Positions 25,031 through 37,789 of a stretch of DNA of 64,000 bases are shown here, piece by piece. Both the position numbers and the translations under genes were made by a program. This DNA is from Polyodon spathula. Lineage: Eukaryota; Chordata; Actinopteri; Acipenseriformes; Polyodontidae. The notes under the pieces were generated by a model. That model did no database searches. It worked only from the letters and a program-made list of their open reading frames with translations, and was not told where the DNA came from. Numbering within the stretch: the first letter of the stretch is position 1; each line of letters begins with the position of its first letter. The stretch spans positions 61,034,145 through 61,098,144 of the forward strand of contig NC_054537.1 in the NCBI RefSeq assembly GCF_017654505.1. The letters run 5' to 3'.

Positions 25031-27417
25031 GTTGATGTAGTCTCGACATGTTCTAAAAGGCTGCCAGTGTCAAATGTTTTAACTAGTCTTTTATCTAAAC
25101 AACCCACAATATGTACGTTATCCTTTTTCCTCCTCCCAGACATTTTTCTGTTTCATTATTTTCTGTTGTCATAAAAATATTGCATTTCTGTTTATCTAAA
25201 CTTAAGTCAGTGTTATCTTTTTGTTTAAAAGAAAAAAAAAAGTTGTTCAATGGCTTTAAAGAAACAACCAGAAAGCTGGCCTCAAGGGAACCACAGTGAG
25301 AAGGATTAGTATGCAGTTCCCTTCCTGAAAAAAACATTCCCATAGGGGAGCAAAGCTAGTTGATGGTGAAACAGTATTTAAAATGTGTGTTTAATGATAC
25401 AAGTTAAAGTTTGTTAATGCATTTTATTACAATGGCAGAGTGCATGATGTTGCATAGAGCATTTACAACAAAAAGTATACATCTTATACAGGTAGTATGC
25501 ACAAGGAATTTACAGGATTCCACTGTCAAGGTGAAAGTATAAAAATGTAAAACTGTTTTCAAACAACCCTGTCGACTTTCAAAGTGGTCGCATTGACCCG
25601 ATCCTTCTGGATTGGTCCTGCTTGTTTCCAAATCTAAATCCTGCAAACCTCTAGCTGACCACTTATTAGGAAGTGGTATGTACAGCAAGTTGTAGTTAAT
25701 CTCAAATTTGTTATTCATATTTATTTCATTAACTAATTATTTAAATGAATGCATGCGTTATGTATTCACTTCACATAGTGAAGTACACATGTTTAACAAA
25801 AGAAGAGTTTACCGAAAATGAATAGTGATGTCACCCAGGAATAATGATGCCTATGATGTCTGCCTCCTTGTATAATAATCATATAACCCTTTGGAAACTG
25901 TTAGAATTTTGATTTAATCATCTGTGTTTCTACATACTGTAGCGACTATCAAGAATAGTTTTTCATAATATAATGCATAATTCAAGTCCTGTATCCCATT
26001 TCTGAAATTAGTGTACTGCTTGTGGTTTATAAACAATTCTAGTTTGATATAATATACCAGCTATGCCTCTATTCCTTACATCAATCAGCCATGGTATGCT
26101 GTATGCCTTCAAGACCGCATCATGGATCATGTAAATTCCACTATATTTAAACTTATTAAGAATTCCACAGTGTCATAAAAAGCTGTGACATGTGGACATC
26201 TGCTTATTGGAGCTTCACTTTCTTTGCACTTATTTTAATAAGGGTTCCAAAAACTCCCAAATACAATATGGTCTGTTGACAAAAAGGAAAGAAAATGGTG
26301 AATGAACATGTCATAATAAGCATACCATGTGCACAGCTGTTACTTCAATTAGAGCCAATTTTCTTAATTAGTTTTGCTAAGATATAATCAAACCGGTATT
26401 TGTCACCTAAAGCAAATTACAGTCTTTGTCTTTTACAAAGATATGCTTCTCTAACTGGACAAAAGCTTACTGGTATAGGTCTTTGAATAGACTGATCTTA
26501 CAAAATAATCTTGAGGTTTTTGTTATCACCTAGTTATCAGGATGTAAAATGTACATAAACTGCATGAAATATGACATACATTAATATATAACAGGTATGT
26601 TTTGTTGTGTTTTATATAAAGACTCAATGTTATTACAAATGCCCATAATTAACCGTTAGTAAGAATAAAAACATTTTCAGATGTATTACTAATACTCTGT
26701 GCTATTCTTTCAACATGAATTGCATTTAATACTTCTGCCTACCATTCTAAGTAAGTAGGTGGGCGAGAGTTTATGCAGTGTCAAAGAACTGTCTTCTCTG
26801 CCACCAGAGAAAATAATGCCAAAGTGTTTTTTGGTCATGCCCAATTTGATCACTTGACATGTCTAGAATACAAATTGTTGGGTTCAAAGAGTTTGATACA
26901 CCAATCATGTTATTTGAGATTGTTTCATTTCCATTGGACTTGATGACATAAATGTATGTAGTTTTACTGGAGTGTAGTATAAGTTATGAAGAACCCTATA
27001 TTGTATTCATTTGTGGGTATCAGCTATGAAAGGTTTTCTGGCATACTACTAAATGCTTTGCCAATTAATGTTATCTTCATCAACACCAAGCACTCCAGCC
27101 CACCATCTTTAAACATCCTTATTTGATCCATTAAAACTTTCTAACAGAATACTGTAGATATAAAGATTTGGTAAGGGGAAATGTCCCAGATAAGTTGTTA
27201 TTGTTCTTTTAGGTCCTAGAATAATTTAAAATAGAAAAAAAAATCTTGTTCAGAGGCAATATGCTTGAGAGATGTTATGCCATAGCTATGCCAAATATCC
27301 CAGTATAATGTCTTACCTTTTAATTTAAACAGTAATTGTGCTTGTGGCTGACTCGGATTTACTGACAAAAGTTTAAGGGTCTATTTAAAACAAGAGTATG
27401 AGGTTCCAATTGTGGTA
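25031..27417. other. No gene recognised
   Basis: AT-rich unique-looking sequence. Open frames (e.g. 25095-25343 and 25404-25718, both minus) show no domain and no splice-supported coding signal. It may be intronic or intergenic. Confidence 0.5.
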
Positions 27418-28013
27418 TGTGACAAGATGGCTTTGTGGTGACGACATACCCGGAAGAAGTAGCACACAGACAGCGCTGATGTATGAATGAATGAGCTGGT
27501 GCGCAGATTGAAAAATAAAAGGTTTAAACAAAACAGAAACAAACACTCAACTCATAACAAAATGGCACGATGGCCAAAAGAAAAGACAAATACAAAAACA
27601 GACATGAAATGAAACAAAGCAAGTATTGTGCTGGTGTATATTCAGCATGCGTAGCAATTGTTTAAGTTTTTAGTTTCTCTTTCACTCGCATCTCGTTCCG
27701 CCTCTGAACACACAACATTCAACCAAAGCTGCTTGTTTTTATAATGTGGCAGGGGGATTACCTGGCTATTACCTAGTTTATCCCGCTGCCACATTCGGCA
27801 CAGGGTTTCAGATCTGCGTGGTCAACAGCCAGTTTGTCAATAATCATTCACTGTTGACCACACATTCTCATGATTTTATCTGGACGGGGCATTTTAACCC
27901 CATCCAGGCTGTAAACAATAACAAAACGGCTTGTTTTTATACACAAACAATACGTTTTAAATAATAATTCAACAAATAATATAATACACATGCGCGGGGT
28001 GTACCCCATCACA
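27418..28013 (-). mobile_element. Solo LTR, family B copy 1
   Basis: Minus-strand reading starts TGTGATGGGGTACACCCCGC and ends GCCATCTTGTCACA (TG...CA). It has an internal TATAAAAAC box (plus-strand 27735-27743). Its order of blocks matches 48321-48965: a TGCGTAGCAATTGTTT block, an ACCAAAGCTGC block, then a palindrome-like stretch from GGCAGGGGGATTA to ATCCCGCTGCC. No clean target duplication remains. No internal region adjoins it. Confidence 0.7.
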
Positions 28014-29278
28014 GGGACCCTCTGTAAATCATTTTACAATTCAATAAGCTAATAAGATTATGGTTTAGAGACTGGCATGAGTGTTTTTCAATTGTTAACC
28101 CTCGTTCAGACCCCCTGTCGTTTGGACCTAGTACATTTATGATATTCTAATTTGGGCTTTGTCACCCCATATACATTTAGGTAACATGCTGTGAAGTGAA
28201 TTAAACCAGTATTTGGTGATTAGACATGGTAACATGCTGAGTGGGTGTTTCTACACATTGAACAAATATGAATGACCTATAATATTTCAATCTAATGCGT
28301 AAAGAATATGCATAGCAATTTTCCTGCACAGTTTGTTATCAAGCTTCTTGTACTTCGCTGGTTACTGGCATCTCAATGGTCAATTGTGAATATCCTGCAT
28401 GTGGTAGCTAGATAATGGATCATAGAAATGCCTCATAGATAATTGTAACCTGCCAGGGAATTGCCAGAAACATGTTTCAATAAAAAAACCCTGTACAGCT
28501 GAATCTACTCAGTTGCAATGCGTGTTCGTGACTGTTGAATAAGCGGCTGCATTATTGATCCTTCGCATTCCTCGACGTCGTATTAGTCCCCCTCAACCTA
28601 ACCTACCAATTTACCTAGCTGACATTTATATTGCGATAGCAAGGCAATCAATAAGGAATACAGTATTATCATTCGTTTATTTGCATCAATGCAGTCAGAA
28701 TTGGTACAGTAAAAAAAAAAAAAAAATCTTTCAACTTGGAAGGAGAAAACACAAGAAAGCATTTCTTTGTTTCATTTTAAATCACTGAAAATATATAGCA
28801 TGTGCATGCAGGCCTTTTTTAAGCATGATCCATCTGTAGCGCTGGAAGTAAAATAATTGTTATGTTCTGTTTCTGAATGTGTTTGCTTCACAGCCATATT
28901 GTTTGTGCTCAATAAAGCAAATAACTGTTTTGGTTTTTATTGTAAGTCCAAGTTTTTGTTCAATAGTTCAAAGCAACATTACAGCAATGTTAAAGTAAAT
29001 GTAAGGCTTACTGCATATTCCATAAGTTAGCATAGCTATATTTCTCACCCTAAATACATTTTACTCACTTTCAGTCTGATTTTCAGAAGGGATAAAGTGA
29101 AAAACCGGTGTTGCAATATCCCCAGATTCAAGAAATGAAATTGCTTAGTACCCTGGCTCATTGAGAACAGTGCCTTGTTCAGAAAATTTGAATAGGTTCT
29201 TCTAAAATTATTAGTGATTTAATTTTAGAATGTATGAAATACATAATTAACATAGGATCATTATAAAACTATCCCATC
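28014..29278. other. No gene recognised
   Basis: AT-rich spacer with an A-run at 28710-28725. No recognisable coding or repeat content. Confidence 0.45.
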
Positions 29279-29490
29279 TCTGCCACTGATGGTCACCGGT
29301 TCAAATACCACCTCTGCCACTGACTGACTCTCACTGTGTGACCTTGAGCAACTTGTGCTCCATCCTGCGAATGAGATGTTAAACCAATATCCTACTGTAA
29401 GTGACTCTGCATATAATGCACAGTTCAGAGCCTATCTCTGTAAAGCGCTTTGTGATGGTGGTCCACTATGAAAGGCGATATATAAATAGA
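29279..29490 (+). mobile_element. tRNA-derived SINE, 5'-truncated
   Basis: A B box GGTTCAAATAC (29298-29308) is followed by a SINE body with TGTGTGACCTTGAGCAACTT, GTAAGTGACTCTGC and the tail GTAAAGCGCTTTGTG and AAAGGCGATATATAAATA. The A-box half is missing. The body is shared with the SINE at 34106-34295. Confidence 0.75.
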
Positions 29491-29540
29491 TATTATAGAC
29501 AGTTGCATCATTGTGTGTCTTGTCTGTCTGTTATATGTAT

Positions 29541-29936
29541 TGTAAGGGAAACGGGTCACGCTGTTAGTTAGCATGGTAAGGGGGAGTAAATGAGTGTGTG
29601 AAATGAGTGCTGCTCCAGTCCAGGGATGCACTGGCTAAGCCTATGCTTTATTTCTCCCAAGTAGCAGTGGTTAAAGGGGGCTGCAGAGCACGGGCTTGAT
29701 TGGTTGAGCCTTTCAGCGGCGGGAAATGAGGAGAGGGTATATAAGCAGGTGCATGAGCCTGTGGGAGGAGAGACCAGAGAGAGTCTGCAGCGAAGCGATA
29801 GGGTTAGTTAGAAAGGGTTTTATTTTTTTGGTGGTGTGGATTTTGGCCTCGAACAGGAATTTTCTGCTTAGTACCTAAACTGCAAATTTGAGAATTCAAC
29901 ACAATCTCCTTGAGTCCTGCTTCATCAAAACCTGAC
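29541..29936 (+). mobile_element. Probable solo LTR, family F
   Basis: TGTAAGGGAAACGGGTCACG at the left and AAAACCTGACA at the right give TG...CA ends. A TATATAAG box lies near 29738, and GGGAGGAGAGACC-type leader sequence follows it. No matching target duplication was found, and no AATAAA is obvious, so the call is moderate. Confidence 0.5.
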
Positions 29937-30048
29937 AACGTTATGATTTTATACAAACAAACGTTCAGATATTGCATGTAAAAATATGAATATTAATATT
30001 GCATCAGAATACCTTAAATTGAAATAAAGGATTGTTTTTTTCTATAGG

Positions 30049-30049
<1 letters not shown>

Positions 30050-30097
<48 letters not shown>

Positions 30098-30130
30098 TTT
30101 AGTCATTTAGGAGATGCTTTTATCCAAACT
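30050..30130 (-). repeat. (TTA)n microsatellite and SINE/LINE tail
   Basis: About 16 ATT units are followed by AGTCATTTAGGAGATGCTTT and TATCCAAAC. On the minus strand this is the GGATAAAAGCATCTCCTAAA tail of fish L2-related elements ending in a TAA repeat, so the microsatellite likely grew from the element's 3' end. Confidence 0.65.
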
Positions 30131-30169
30131 AGGGGGTGAGCTATACATCACACCTGCTGTTCTGCGCTT

Positions 30170-31192
30170 TAGGTCCCAGACTCCTTTTTGGACTTCTTTA
30201 TTTGACCTTTTATGGAAGCAGTTGAATGATTTTTTTAAATTTAGCAGTGTCTCCAGACCTTTTGCAGAAAAGAACAGTTTGTGCTAAAATCTGAGCAAAA
30301 GCTTAACTTGGGTGCTAAGAAGGGTCCATACGATTGGCATGTGACTAATGGCTTGTTAAGGAACCAAAGAATCAATTGCCGTTTCAATTGAATCAGTCAT
30401 AAGACATCGCAAAAGGATTTGTAAGTAGGAGGAATTAACCTGCCCCTGTTGAAAAAAGACTTAATTAGATGGCAAAAAGAACTTGCAGTACAAATGCATT
30501 GCAACTGCTACTTTCTCTCAAATGTTCCTTCTGAAAATCAGACTGATAGTGTCTAAATTAAAGTCAGTAACCCCAAACCTTGTCTTGAGTGCTGATAGTA
30601 TTTATTCTCTAAAGTCAGAGGGGGCTTATTCCATCTCTCCTAGACCTGCCATACTATTCTAAGTAACTGAACTAAATTAACAGTTTTCATTTGGGGTAGA
30701 CTGGTAGAAATTTTTCGACATGGTTAGGTGGTTTTTGGTGTTTCCCATGTAATACCTAGTCCATCAAGATGTTACCTATTACATAAGTTCAGCGTTAACA
30801 TGGATATCCTGATAGTTCCGTATTTTGCAGTAATAGATACATTTGGATTTATAAGATGCAAAAGAATGTCATCAGCATATAAGGTACGTTTATGTTCTTT
30901 ATAAACCCATCCAAATTCCTTCCACTCTAGGGCACTGTAAGAGCCATTGGCCCCAGCTATAGTAAAAAGTAAAGAGGAGAGGGGCAACCCTGCTTAGTTC
31001 CACATTTTATAGGAAAGGTAATTTTAAAAACAGCAGCAACTGGGTCTGTATGCAGAGATTTAATCCACCTAAAACATGGCTCTTGAAACCCAAATTTAGA
31101 TGGGCAATAAATAAACAGTCCCAGAGTACCCTGTCAAAAGCTTTTTCTACATCCAATGCCAACAGTACTGCAGGGAATTTGTTAGTTTTCAT
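30170..31192 (-). pseudogene. L1-like LINE reverse transcriptase fragment
   Basis: From 31192 downward the frame reads MKTNKFPAVLLALDVEKAFD with RVLWDCLF next, the L1/Tx1-type RT block with catalytic Asp in LALDVEKAFD. A frameshift leads to MPLSSLLFTIA (from a GCPLSPLLF block), then EHKRTLYADDILLHL with the catalytic YADD near 30880. Shorter decayed C-terminal pieces continue to about 30170. The clade differs from the CR1- and L2-like LINEs in this window. The gene is broken, with both ends missing. Confidence 0.8.
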
Positions 31193-31795
31193 TGTCAGTT
31201 TACGGCTTCCATTGCACTGGTCTTAACATGACAAGCGGAAGGGGGTATGGCCATGCTTTTCCACAAATACAAAGAGCAACTCGCTGGAAAAGGCAACCGA
31301 CAAACAAGCATCAAAGTGGCTCAAGACAGGGACGACTGGTGAAGACTAGTGGTCTGTTGTGCAACCGAAGCGAGTGAGTGAATTCAATGTTATGGTAGTG
31401 TGTTAGTCTGCATACAAAGACACAATCTCCTTAACTTAATTTTGCAATGTTAAGTCGTCTATGCACAAACCAGTAATTACATCTATCTTTGTATAAACAT
31501 CAATGTATAATTAAGTTGACGTATAAATGCTTGATTATGCACCAGTTGTGTAGTTTTCATTTTCTCCTAGGGCCCCTTTCACAAAAGGGCAGCGATTTGC
31601 AAGCTCATCACAAATAAAAAAAAAAAAAAAGGGTTTCAAAAAACTTTTGCAGGGCTGCAACTTCGCAGATTTTCACCAGAAACGGTAATAATTTTCATAA
31701 AGTACGTTTAGGACAAAATGCTGTATAATACCTCGATGTATGTCGATCGAGTGACACCTTGGACATGTACACTTAATTTGTCTAAAGAGTCCATT

Positions 31796-31844
<49 letters not shown>

Positions 31845-32382
31845 GTGTGTGTGTGTGTGTGTAGCCCTGCTGCAAATTTGCGCTATTCCTTTAAATAAAA
31901 ATGTTGTATTTCTTGTAACAGTTAGAATGCACCAGAATCACATTTACTAGCTTGCTACGCCTCAACAATTCTATTGGACAGGTTTCCCCTCTGAACCAAT
32001 TAGTCAACAGGTTGTGGAATTTGGGGGTGGGACTTAGCATTTTTATTGGGTTTGTGCGAGAGAGAGAGAGAGAGAGATTCGAGAGTGTGAGAAAGAACAG
32101 AGACTTAGCTTGCGAGAGAGTGTGAAGGCACAGACGCAACGTGAGGGAGTGAAAGAAGAGTTTTATAGTAAAATAAATATTATCTGAACGATGTATTTTG
32201 TACTTTATTAGCAGAGTATAAGAGGCTAATATATTTCAGTAAACCAAACGTTTGTTGTAGGCGGTCACTACTTTATGGTATAGTCTTTTGTTTATTATTA
32301 ATTTACTTTTCTGCTGGCGTCTGGAACTGCTGCTGAGACCCAGATAGCACTCGGGGTGACCAGGAGAAAGCATCGAGTACCT
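31193..32382. other. No gene recognised; (TA)n and (GA)n tracts
   Basis: Spacer with an A-run at 31616-31630, a (TA)n/(TG)n tract at 31798-31862 and (AG)n at 32058-32076. The stretch from 31865 may be the start of an unclassified repeat continuing into the local duplication, but I cannot fix its ends. Confidence 0.4.
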
Positions 32383-33876
32383 CTGGTCGCGTTGGAAAAG
32401 ATTTTTTCAGCTGTCATTGTGTTTGTGTTCTTCTACGAACTTACCTTGTAAGCAAGAAACAGGACTGTGTTGCTGGTCGTGAATACCTATTTCGTAGCTC
32501 AGGGATGACCAGCGCAACCCTTTTCAGAAAAAAAATGAATAACGACAGGATTAACACAAACACAAAAAGAACTAAAATAATAACAGTTCGATTCTTTGCC
32601 GACGTGGCACTATAAAAAAAATATAATGAACGTACGTGAACAGTTTTTTGTGCTTTTCATTAAACAAGAAAACACGCCGGGGTTACGTCCCACTTCTCAC
32701 TCTAAAACCAAAAATAAAAGATAACGTCTGATTGCGATTGGCCGAGACTTTAATCATAAACGTTTATAACTCTAAACAACCGTGTAAACACAAGCACACG
32801 ACGACACCAGGGACCATGTGGTCACGTCACAGCGTCAAAAACAATTTTAAACAACATATGTTACCGTGATGGGCGCCGTGTGGAATAACATTATTACAAT
32901 CTTTGTTTATTGTTTGTGTACTATGTGAGTGGATACTGGGGTTAGTAATTTCATAATTCCTGTCAGGGGAGTACAAATTGCGGTACAGATAAGTGTATTT
33001 AGATGTCTCTTACATAGGTGGAGGCACCGCATTAAAGAAACAGTACACAAATATTTCTAACAGACAAATTAGAATTTAAATAAGTATTGGGAACCCAGGC
33101 CTCATCACTTACAGTGAGTTAGGGGTTGTGTACTCCAGACACTAACAGGAGTGGGAGGGGCGTATATATAACCACTGTAGGTAAAAGGTTTAAATAATTA
33201 CAAAACAAAATTATTTATTTAATGACGTGTAACCCAGAGTTATGTGGGTGATAAATAATAGTAACTGAGGCAAGGTCAAGTTGTAGAAACAAACAGTTTG
33301 TGTTTATTTATTAAATGCAATGTATATGCCAAAAGTCTCAGGGAAGTGTTCTGTGTGTGTGTGTGTGTTTGTTTAATAACGTAAATTACCCGGGCACATT
33401 GGATCGTCAGATACACCCGCAAGCTATTTATTATCATTGACTCCCGTTCCAAGTTCAACCAACTTTTGCGTATTTTATTCAGTGAGTAAATAATGTACGT
33501 TTACACGGTGTTTCAAATTTATTCAGTATGATAATAGCAGTGTTGGGCAGGATGCCTTGCATTAAACTGGTGACAATGCTGTGCAGCAATTACGCGAGTA
33601 ATAATACAAGAAAATTAAATGTGCAATAAATAAGTTAAAATAACACACAAATGTGATACAAAGAAATAAAATGGACCAAACAAGTGGCAAAAATAGTGCT
33701 TCCTTGTCTCTAGATAAAATCTAAAAGAAACCGGACAGATCCTCAAATCGCAGAAACAAAAAGCACTTTCCTAAGTTTGTCTCAGCTACAGTTCATTACA
33801 GCAACACAAAGCATTGTTGCAGCAGCCACTTCCATGCTATCGCCTGCCCCACACGATTCAATAATGAGGCTAATTG
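32383..33876 (+). repeat. Local duplication, copy 1
   Basis: Three blocks here recur in the same order 2.2-2.5 kb downstream. About 105 bp from 32383 matches from 34887. About 180 bp from 32995 matches from 35405 with one base change seen. The 361 bp at 33516-33876 match 35740-36100 with no difference that I can see. Between blocks the copies differ: this copy has about 170 bp near 33340-33515 that the other lacks. No coding potential is evident. Confidence 0.8.
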
Positions 33877-34105
33877 GATGAATCGCAATCGCACCACGTA
33901 TTTCAAAATTGCAAAATTTTATGTACAGTTGATGGGTTGTTAAAATGTAACTAAATATGGATCACGCAATACAGAGCATTCACTATGGGATATTAATGGC
34001 CATCGAAAACTTGCAAGCCCCCCACACGAGGCAATCATGGAGGCGAATTAACATTCTTATAGCAGTATTTGTGTTTCTCAACTGCAATGTTTCCCAGTAG
34101 GAACT

Positions 34106-34295
34106 GGGTGGTCAGTGGTTAAAGAAAAGAGCTTGTCCAAACCTAGGTGGGCAATGGCTCAATCCCTGGTCACTCACTGACTCACTCTTGACCCTGAGCA
34201 ATCCTACTTTAACCCACTATTGCTTAGACTTTTGAGAGGTGTACGTTGTGGGTGATGCATAGTTCACAAACCCTAATCTCTGTAAAATATTTAGA
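34106..34295 (+). mobile_element. tRNA-derived SINE
   Basis: An A-box-like GGTGGTCAGTGGTTAAAG (34107-34124) and a degenerate B box GGCTCAATCCC (34155-34165) lead into CACTGACTCACTCTTGACCC, TGAGCAATCC, GATGCATAGTTCACAAACCC and ATCTCTGTAAAATATTTAG. The body matches the SINE at 29279. The A box is retained here but the B box is mutated. Confidence 0.7.
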
Positions 34296-34886
34296 TTTTC
34301 TCAATTACTTTTGTAGGAAAAATGTAACTACAGTAAGATCACTTAAATAAACAGCTTAACATAGCTGTTTAAAACAGAAAGCTTAATGTTAAAAGTAATG
34401 CAACTTATTTTTGAAAGTAATAAAAATATTAGTTGACCACTGTGTATTTCTTTAAATAGCCATTTAAAAATGTGTTTAAAAAATGACATTATAATGTGGT
34501 ATGATGATAACCACGGTATGTTTTGGACGGTTATTATACTGTCAGAGTGTAATACCGTGACATCCCTAATACCGACAGCCCTGCTTATTTTCTAAGCAAA
34601 GAAATTCTAACAATCTTATATGACTTGTCCAGCATGTAATAGTGAAAAATCAGTAGAATCTAAAAAAAAAAAAACCTAATAAAATAAGCCCAATGGGAAT
34701 TTGGTCTTTTTTAAAAGCATTTATATTATATTTTTATCTTGGTAAATGTGGGGTATGTGTATTTGTACTACACCCCGAGATGTACCTTATCACGCAAAAT
34801 TAATTTTTTTTTTTTTCTTTTTTTTAAAAATTAGATTATATTCAAAAAACAAAACCAGTAATAATAAAAATAGCGGCCTTACTCAT

Positions 34887-36100
34887 TCTGGTCGCGTTGG
34901 AAAAGATTTTTTCAGCTGTCATTGTGTTTGTGTTCTTCTACGAACTTACCTTGTAAGCAAGAAACAGGACTGTGTTGCTGGTCGTGAATACTGCATGCAT
35001 TCAAAAAACCAGAAAGTATAATTTTGTTGCTTATTTTGATATAAATAAGTGAAGGGGCATTTTGTTTTTTTTTATTATTGCCACTACCTAACCGGCCTGC
35101 AACGTGATATTTTTTATATTGGTGCACGTGTTCAGTACACGTGAGTACACGTGTGTTCGTGTGTGTGGGCCCACTGCAGTGCAAGAGGTTAAATTATTTT
35201 GTATAGCAACGCATATTTGAGTAAATATATTATTTGTAATATTGATTGTATGTCATTTATTTTAATACCTAGCCTTTAGTGTGTGTGTTATTGAAAATAC
35301 CTTATTGCACATTTATTTGAGTAAACTGTTTAGTTTTTTCTGGTGTGTGTTGTGTGCGTGGATACTGGGGTTAGTATTTGATAATTCCTGTTAAAGGGTG
35401 CACATGTATTTAGATGTCTCTTACATAGGTGGAGGCACCGCATTAAAGAAACAGTACACAAATATTTCTAACAGACAAATTAGAATTTAAATAAGTATTG
35501 GGAACCCAGGCCTCCTCACTTACAGTGAGTTAGGGGTTGTGTACTCCAGACACTAACAGGAGTGGGAGGGGCGTATATATATACACACACATAAAAGGTT
35601 TAAATTACAAAACAAAATTATTTATTTAATGACGTGTAACCCAGAGTTATGTGGGTGATAAATAATAGTAACTGAGGCAAGGTCAAGTTGTAGAAATAAA
35701 CAGTTCATTTATTAAATGCAATTATATGCCAAAAGTCCCAATTTATTCAGTATGATAATAGCAGTGTTGGGCAGGATGCCTTGCATTAAACTGGTGACAA
35801 TGCTGTGCAGCAATTACGCGAGTAATAATACAAGAAAATTAAATGTGCAATAAATAAGTTAAAATAACACACAAATGTGATACAAAGAAATAAAATGGAC
35901 CAAACAAGTGGCAAAAATAGTGCTTCCTTGTCTCTAGATAAAATCTAAAAGAAACCGGACAGATCCTCAAATCGCAGAAACAAAAAGCACTTTCCTAAGT
36001 TTGTCTCAGCTACAGTTCATTACAGCAACACAAAGCATTGTTGCAGCAGCCACTTCCATGCTATCGCCTGCCCCACACGATTCAATAATGAGGCTAATTG
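34887..36100 (+). repeat. Local duplication, copy 2
   Basis: Partner of 32383-33876. The first block ends at GTCGTGAATAC, then about 400 bp differ. The match resumes at GTATTTAGATGTCTC (35405). It ends at GAGGCTAATTG (36100), exactly where copy 1 ends at 33876. The near-absence of base changes implies a recent event, while the indels imply rearrangement or two insertions of one mosaic element. Confidence 0.8.
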
Positions 36101-36126
36101 CAACTTGATTATCAAGCATTGCCTTA

Positions 36127-36364
36127 AGGCAATGTTTCCCAACCCTGTTCCTGGCGGCACACCGGTTTGCGTTCCAACACAGTGCTCAATTGCTTTATTG
36201 AACCGTACCGTCAAAGGAAGAGCTTGAAAATAATGGGCAAATACCTAGTTAATCACTATTAGTTCAATTAAGGGTTCAGTTAAGCAATTGAGTGCTGCAT
36301 TGGAACGAAAACCAGCAGACACTGTGTGCCACCAGGAACAGGGCTGGGAAACACTGCCCTAGAG
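36127..36364. mobile_element. Palindromic MITE (hAT-like)
   Basis: CAATGTTTCCCAACCCTGTT followed by CCTGGCGGCACAC at the left is mirrored by GTGTGCCACCAGGAACAGGG followed by CTGGGAAACACTG at the right. Pairing continues inward for about 80 bp, so the unit can fold into one long hairpin. CAGTGTTTCCCA-type ends are seen on non-autonomous hAT elements. The eight flanking bases on each side agree at only 5 of 8 positions, which is weak support for an 8-bp target duplication. Confidence 0.7.
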
Positions 36365-36766
36365 ACTAAAGTGTCAAAGTATCGAGTGTACTTCGCTCGC
36401 TATATACAGTGCCAAGAAAGTTTGTGAACCCCAGTGATAATTATGGAAATTCCATAGTTTTACCGTGATAGCCTACTTGAATCAAAACCAGTATTTTCTT
36501 AAATATCCAATTGGGTTTATATTAACCATTTCCATGTCTTTTGAAACTGATATATGAATTAGACAATTAATGAGTAATTAAGATTCAGGGTATGTGAACA
36601 AGTAAGGGAACCCCTGGTTTTATCAGCTCAATTAAGGGGATAATTAGAATTGGGTGTTTTTATATAATTAACTAGATCTTCAGCGGTGAGCTTGGGAGGC
36701 CCCACCCTATATAAAGATAAAAACTTTGAGTTTGGTCTTCACCATACAGATGTGTGGAAAAACATC

Positions 36767-37735
36767 ATGCCACGATAAAAATAAATCTGAGCACCTGAGA
36801 AAAACAGATATTGATGTTCATCAGTCTAGAAAGGGTTACAAAACCATTTCTAAGGATTTGGGGCTCCACCAATCCACTGTCAGACAAATGGAAAAAGACA
36901 ACAGTCACTCTATCCAGGAGTTGTCATCCTACCAAAATCTCTCCAAGAAAAAAAAATGGAAAATCATCAAGGAAGTCACAAAGAACCCCAGAGTAACATC
37001 CAAGGATCTGCAGGCAACTCTCCTTAATGTTAGTGTTCTTGACTCAACTATCAGAAAAAGACTGAACAAGAACATGGAAGGATAGCCAAGAGGAAACCAC
37101 TGCTCTCTAAAAAGAACATTGCTGCCCGTCTGAAGTTCGCCAAAGAGCACATAGATGATCCGCTAGACTTCTGGAACAATGTTCTCTGGACAGACGAGTC
37201 AAAGGTAGAACTTTTTGGCCTCAATAAGAAACGTTGTGTTTGGCGAAAACCAAACAATGTGTCCCAACCACCAAACGTGGTGGGAGTGTGATGGTTTGGG
37301 GCTGCTTGCTGCCTCAAGACCTGGACGGCTTGCCATCGTCGACACAACAATGAATTCTGCATTGTATCAGAAGATTCTAGAGGAGAATGTCAGGCCATCC
37401 GTCCATGAGCTGAAGCTGAACCAAAAGTGGGTCATGCAGCAAAATAATGATCCTAAACATACAAGCAGATCTACAAAAGAAATTCTGCGTTTTAGAATGA
37501 CCTAGTCAAAGTCAGGTCTTAAACCCTGTTGAAATGTTGTGGCAGGACCTGACGTGAGCTGAACATGCAAGGAAGCCCTCAAATGTTAGAGTTAAAGCAG
37601 TTTTGTAAGGAGGAATGGGCCGTAATTCCTCAAAACCAATGTGAGAGACTGACCAACAGTTACAGGAAATGCTTAGTTGAAGTCATTGCTGCTCAAGGGG
37701 GTGCCACCAGTTACTGAATCTAAAGGTTCACATAC
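36767..37735 (+). pseudogene. Tc1 transposase pseudogene
   Basis: The N-terminal half is readable as one frame: EHLRKTDIDVHQSRKGYKTI, SKDLGLHQSTVRQM (helix-turn-helix region), LQATLLNVSVLDSTIRKRLN. Frames then alternate. LWTDESKVELFG carries the first catalytic Asp, and DTTMNSALYQKILEENVRPS and QQNNDPKHTSRSTKE carry the second. A QSQVLNPVEMLW block has the third residue (Glu) but Val where the preceding Asp normally lies. Less decayed than copy 1 but with several shifts and stops. Confidence 0.85.
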
Positions 37736-37789
37736 TTTTTCACACATGGATAAGAACATAGTTTACAAATGAGAGGAAGCCATTTGGCC

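Noticed and set aside
29279..34295. Functional tRNA genes
   Set aside because: A- and B-box-like sequences belong to SINE bodies; no cloverleaf with acceptor and anticodon stems can be drawn.
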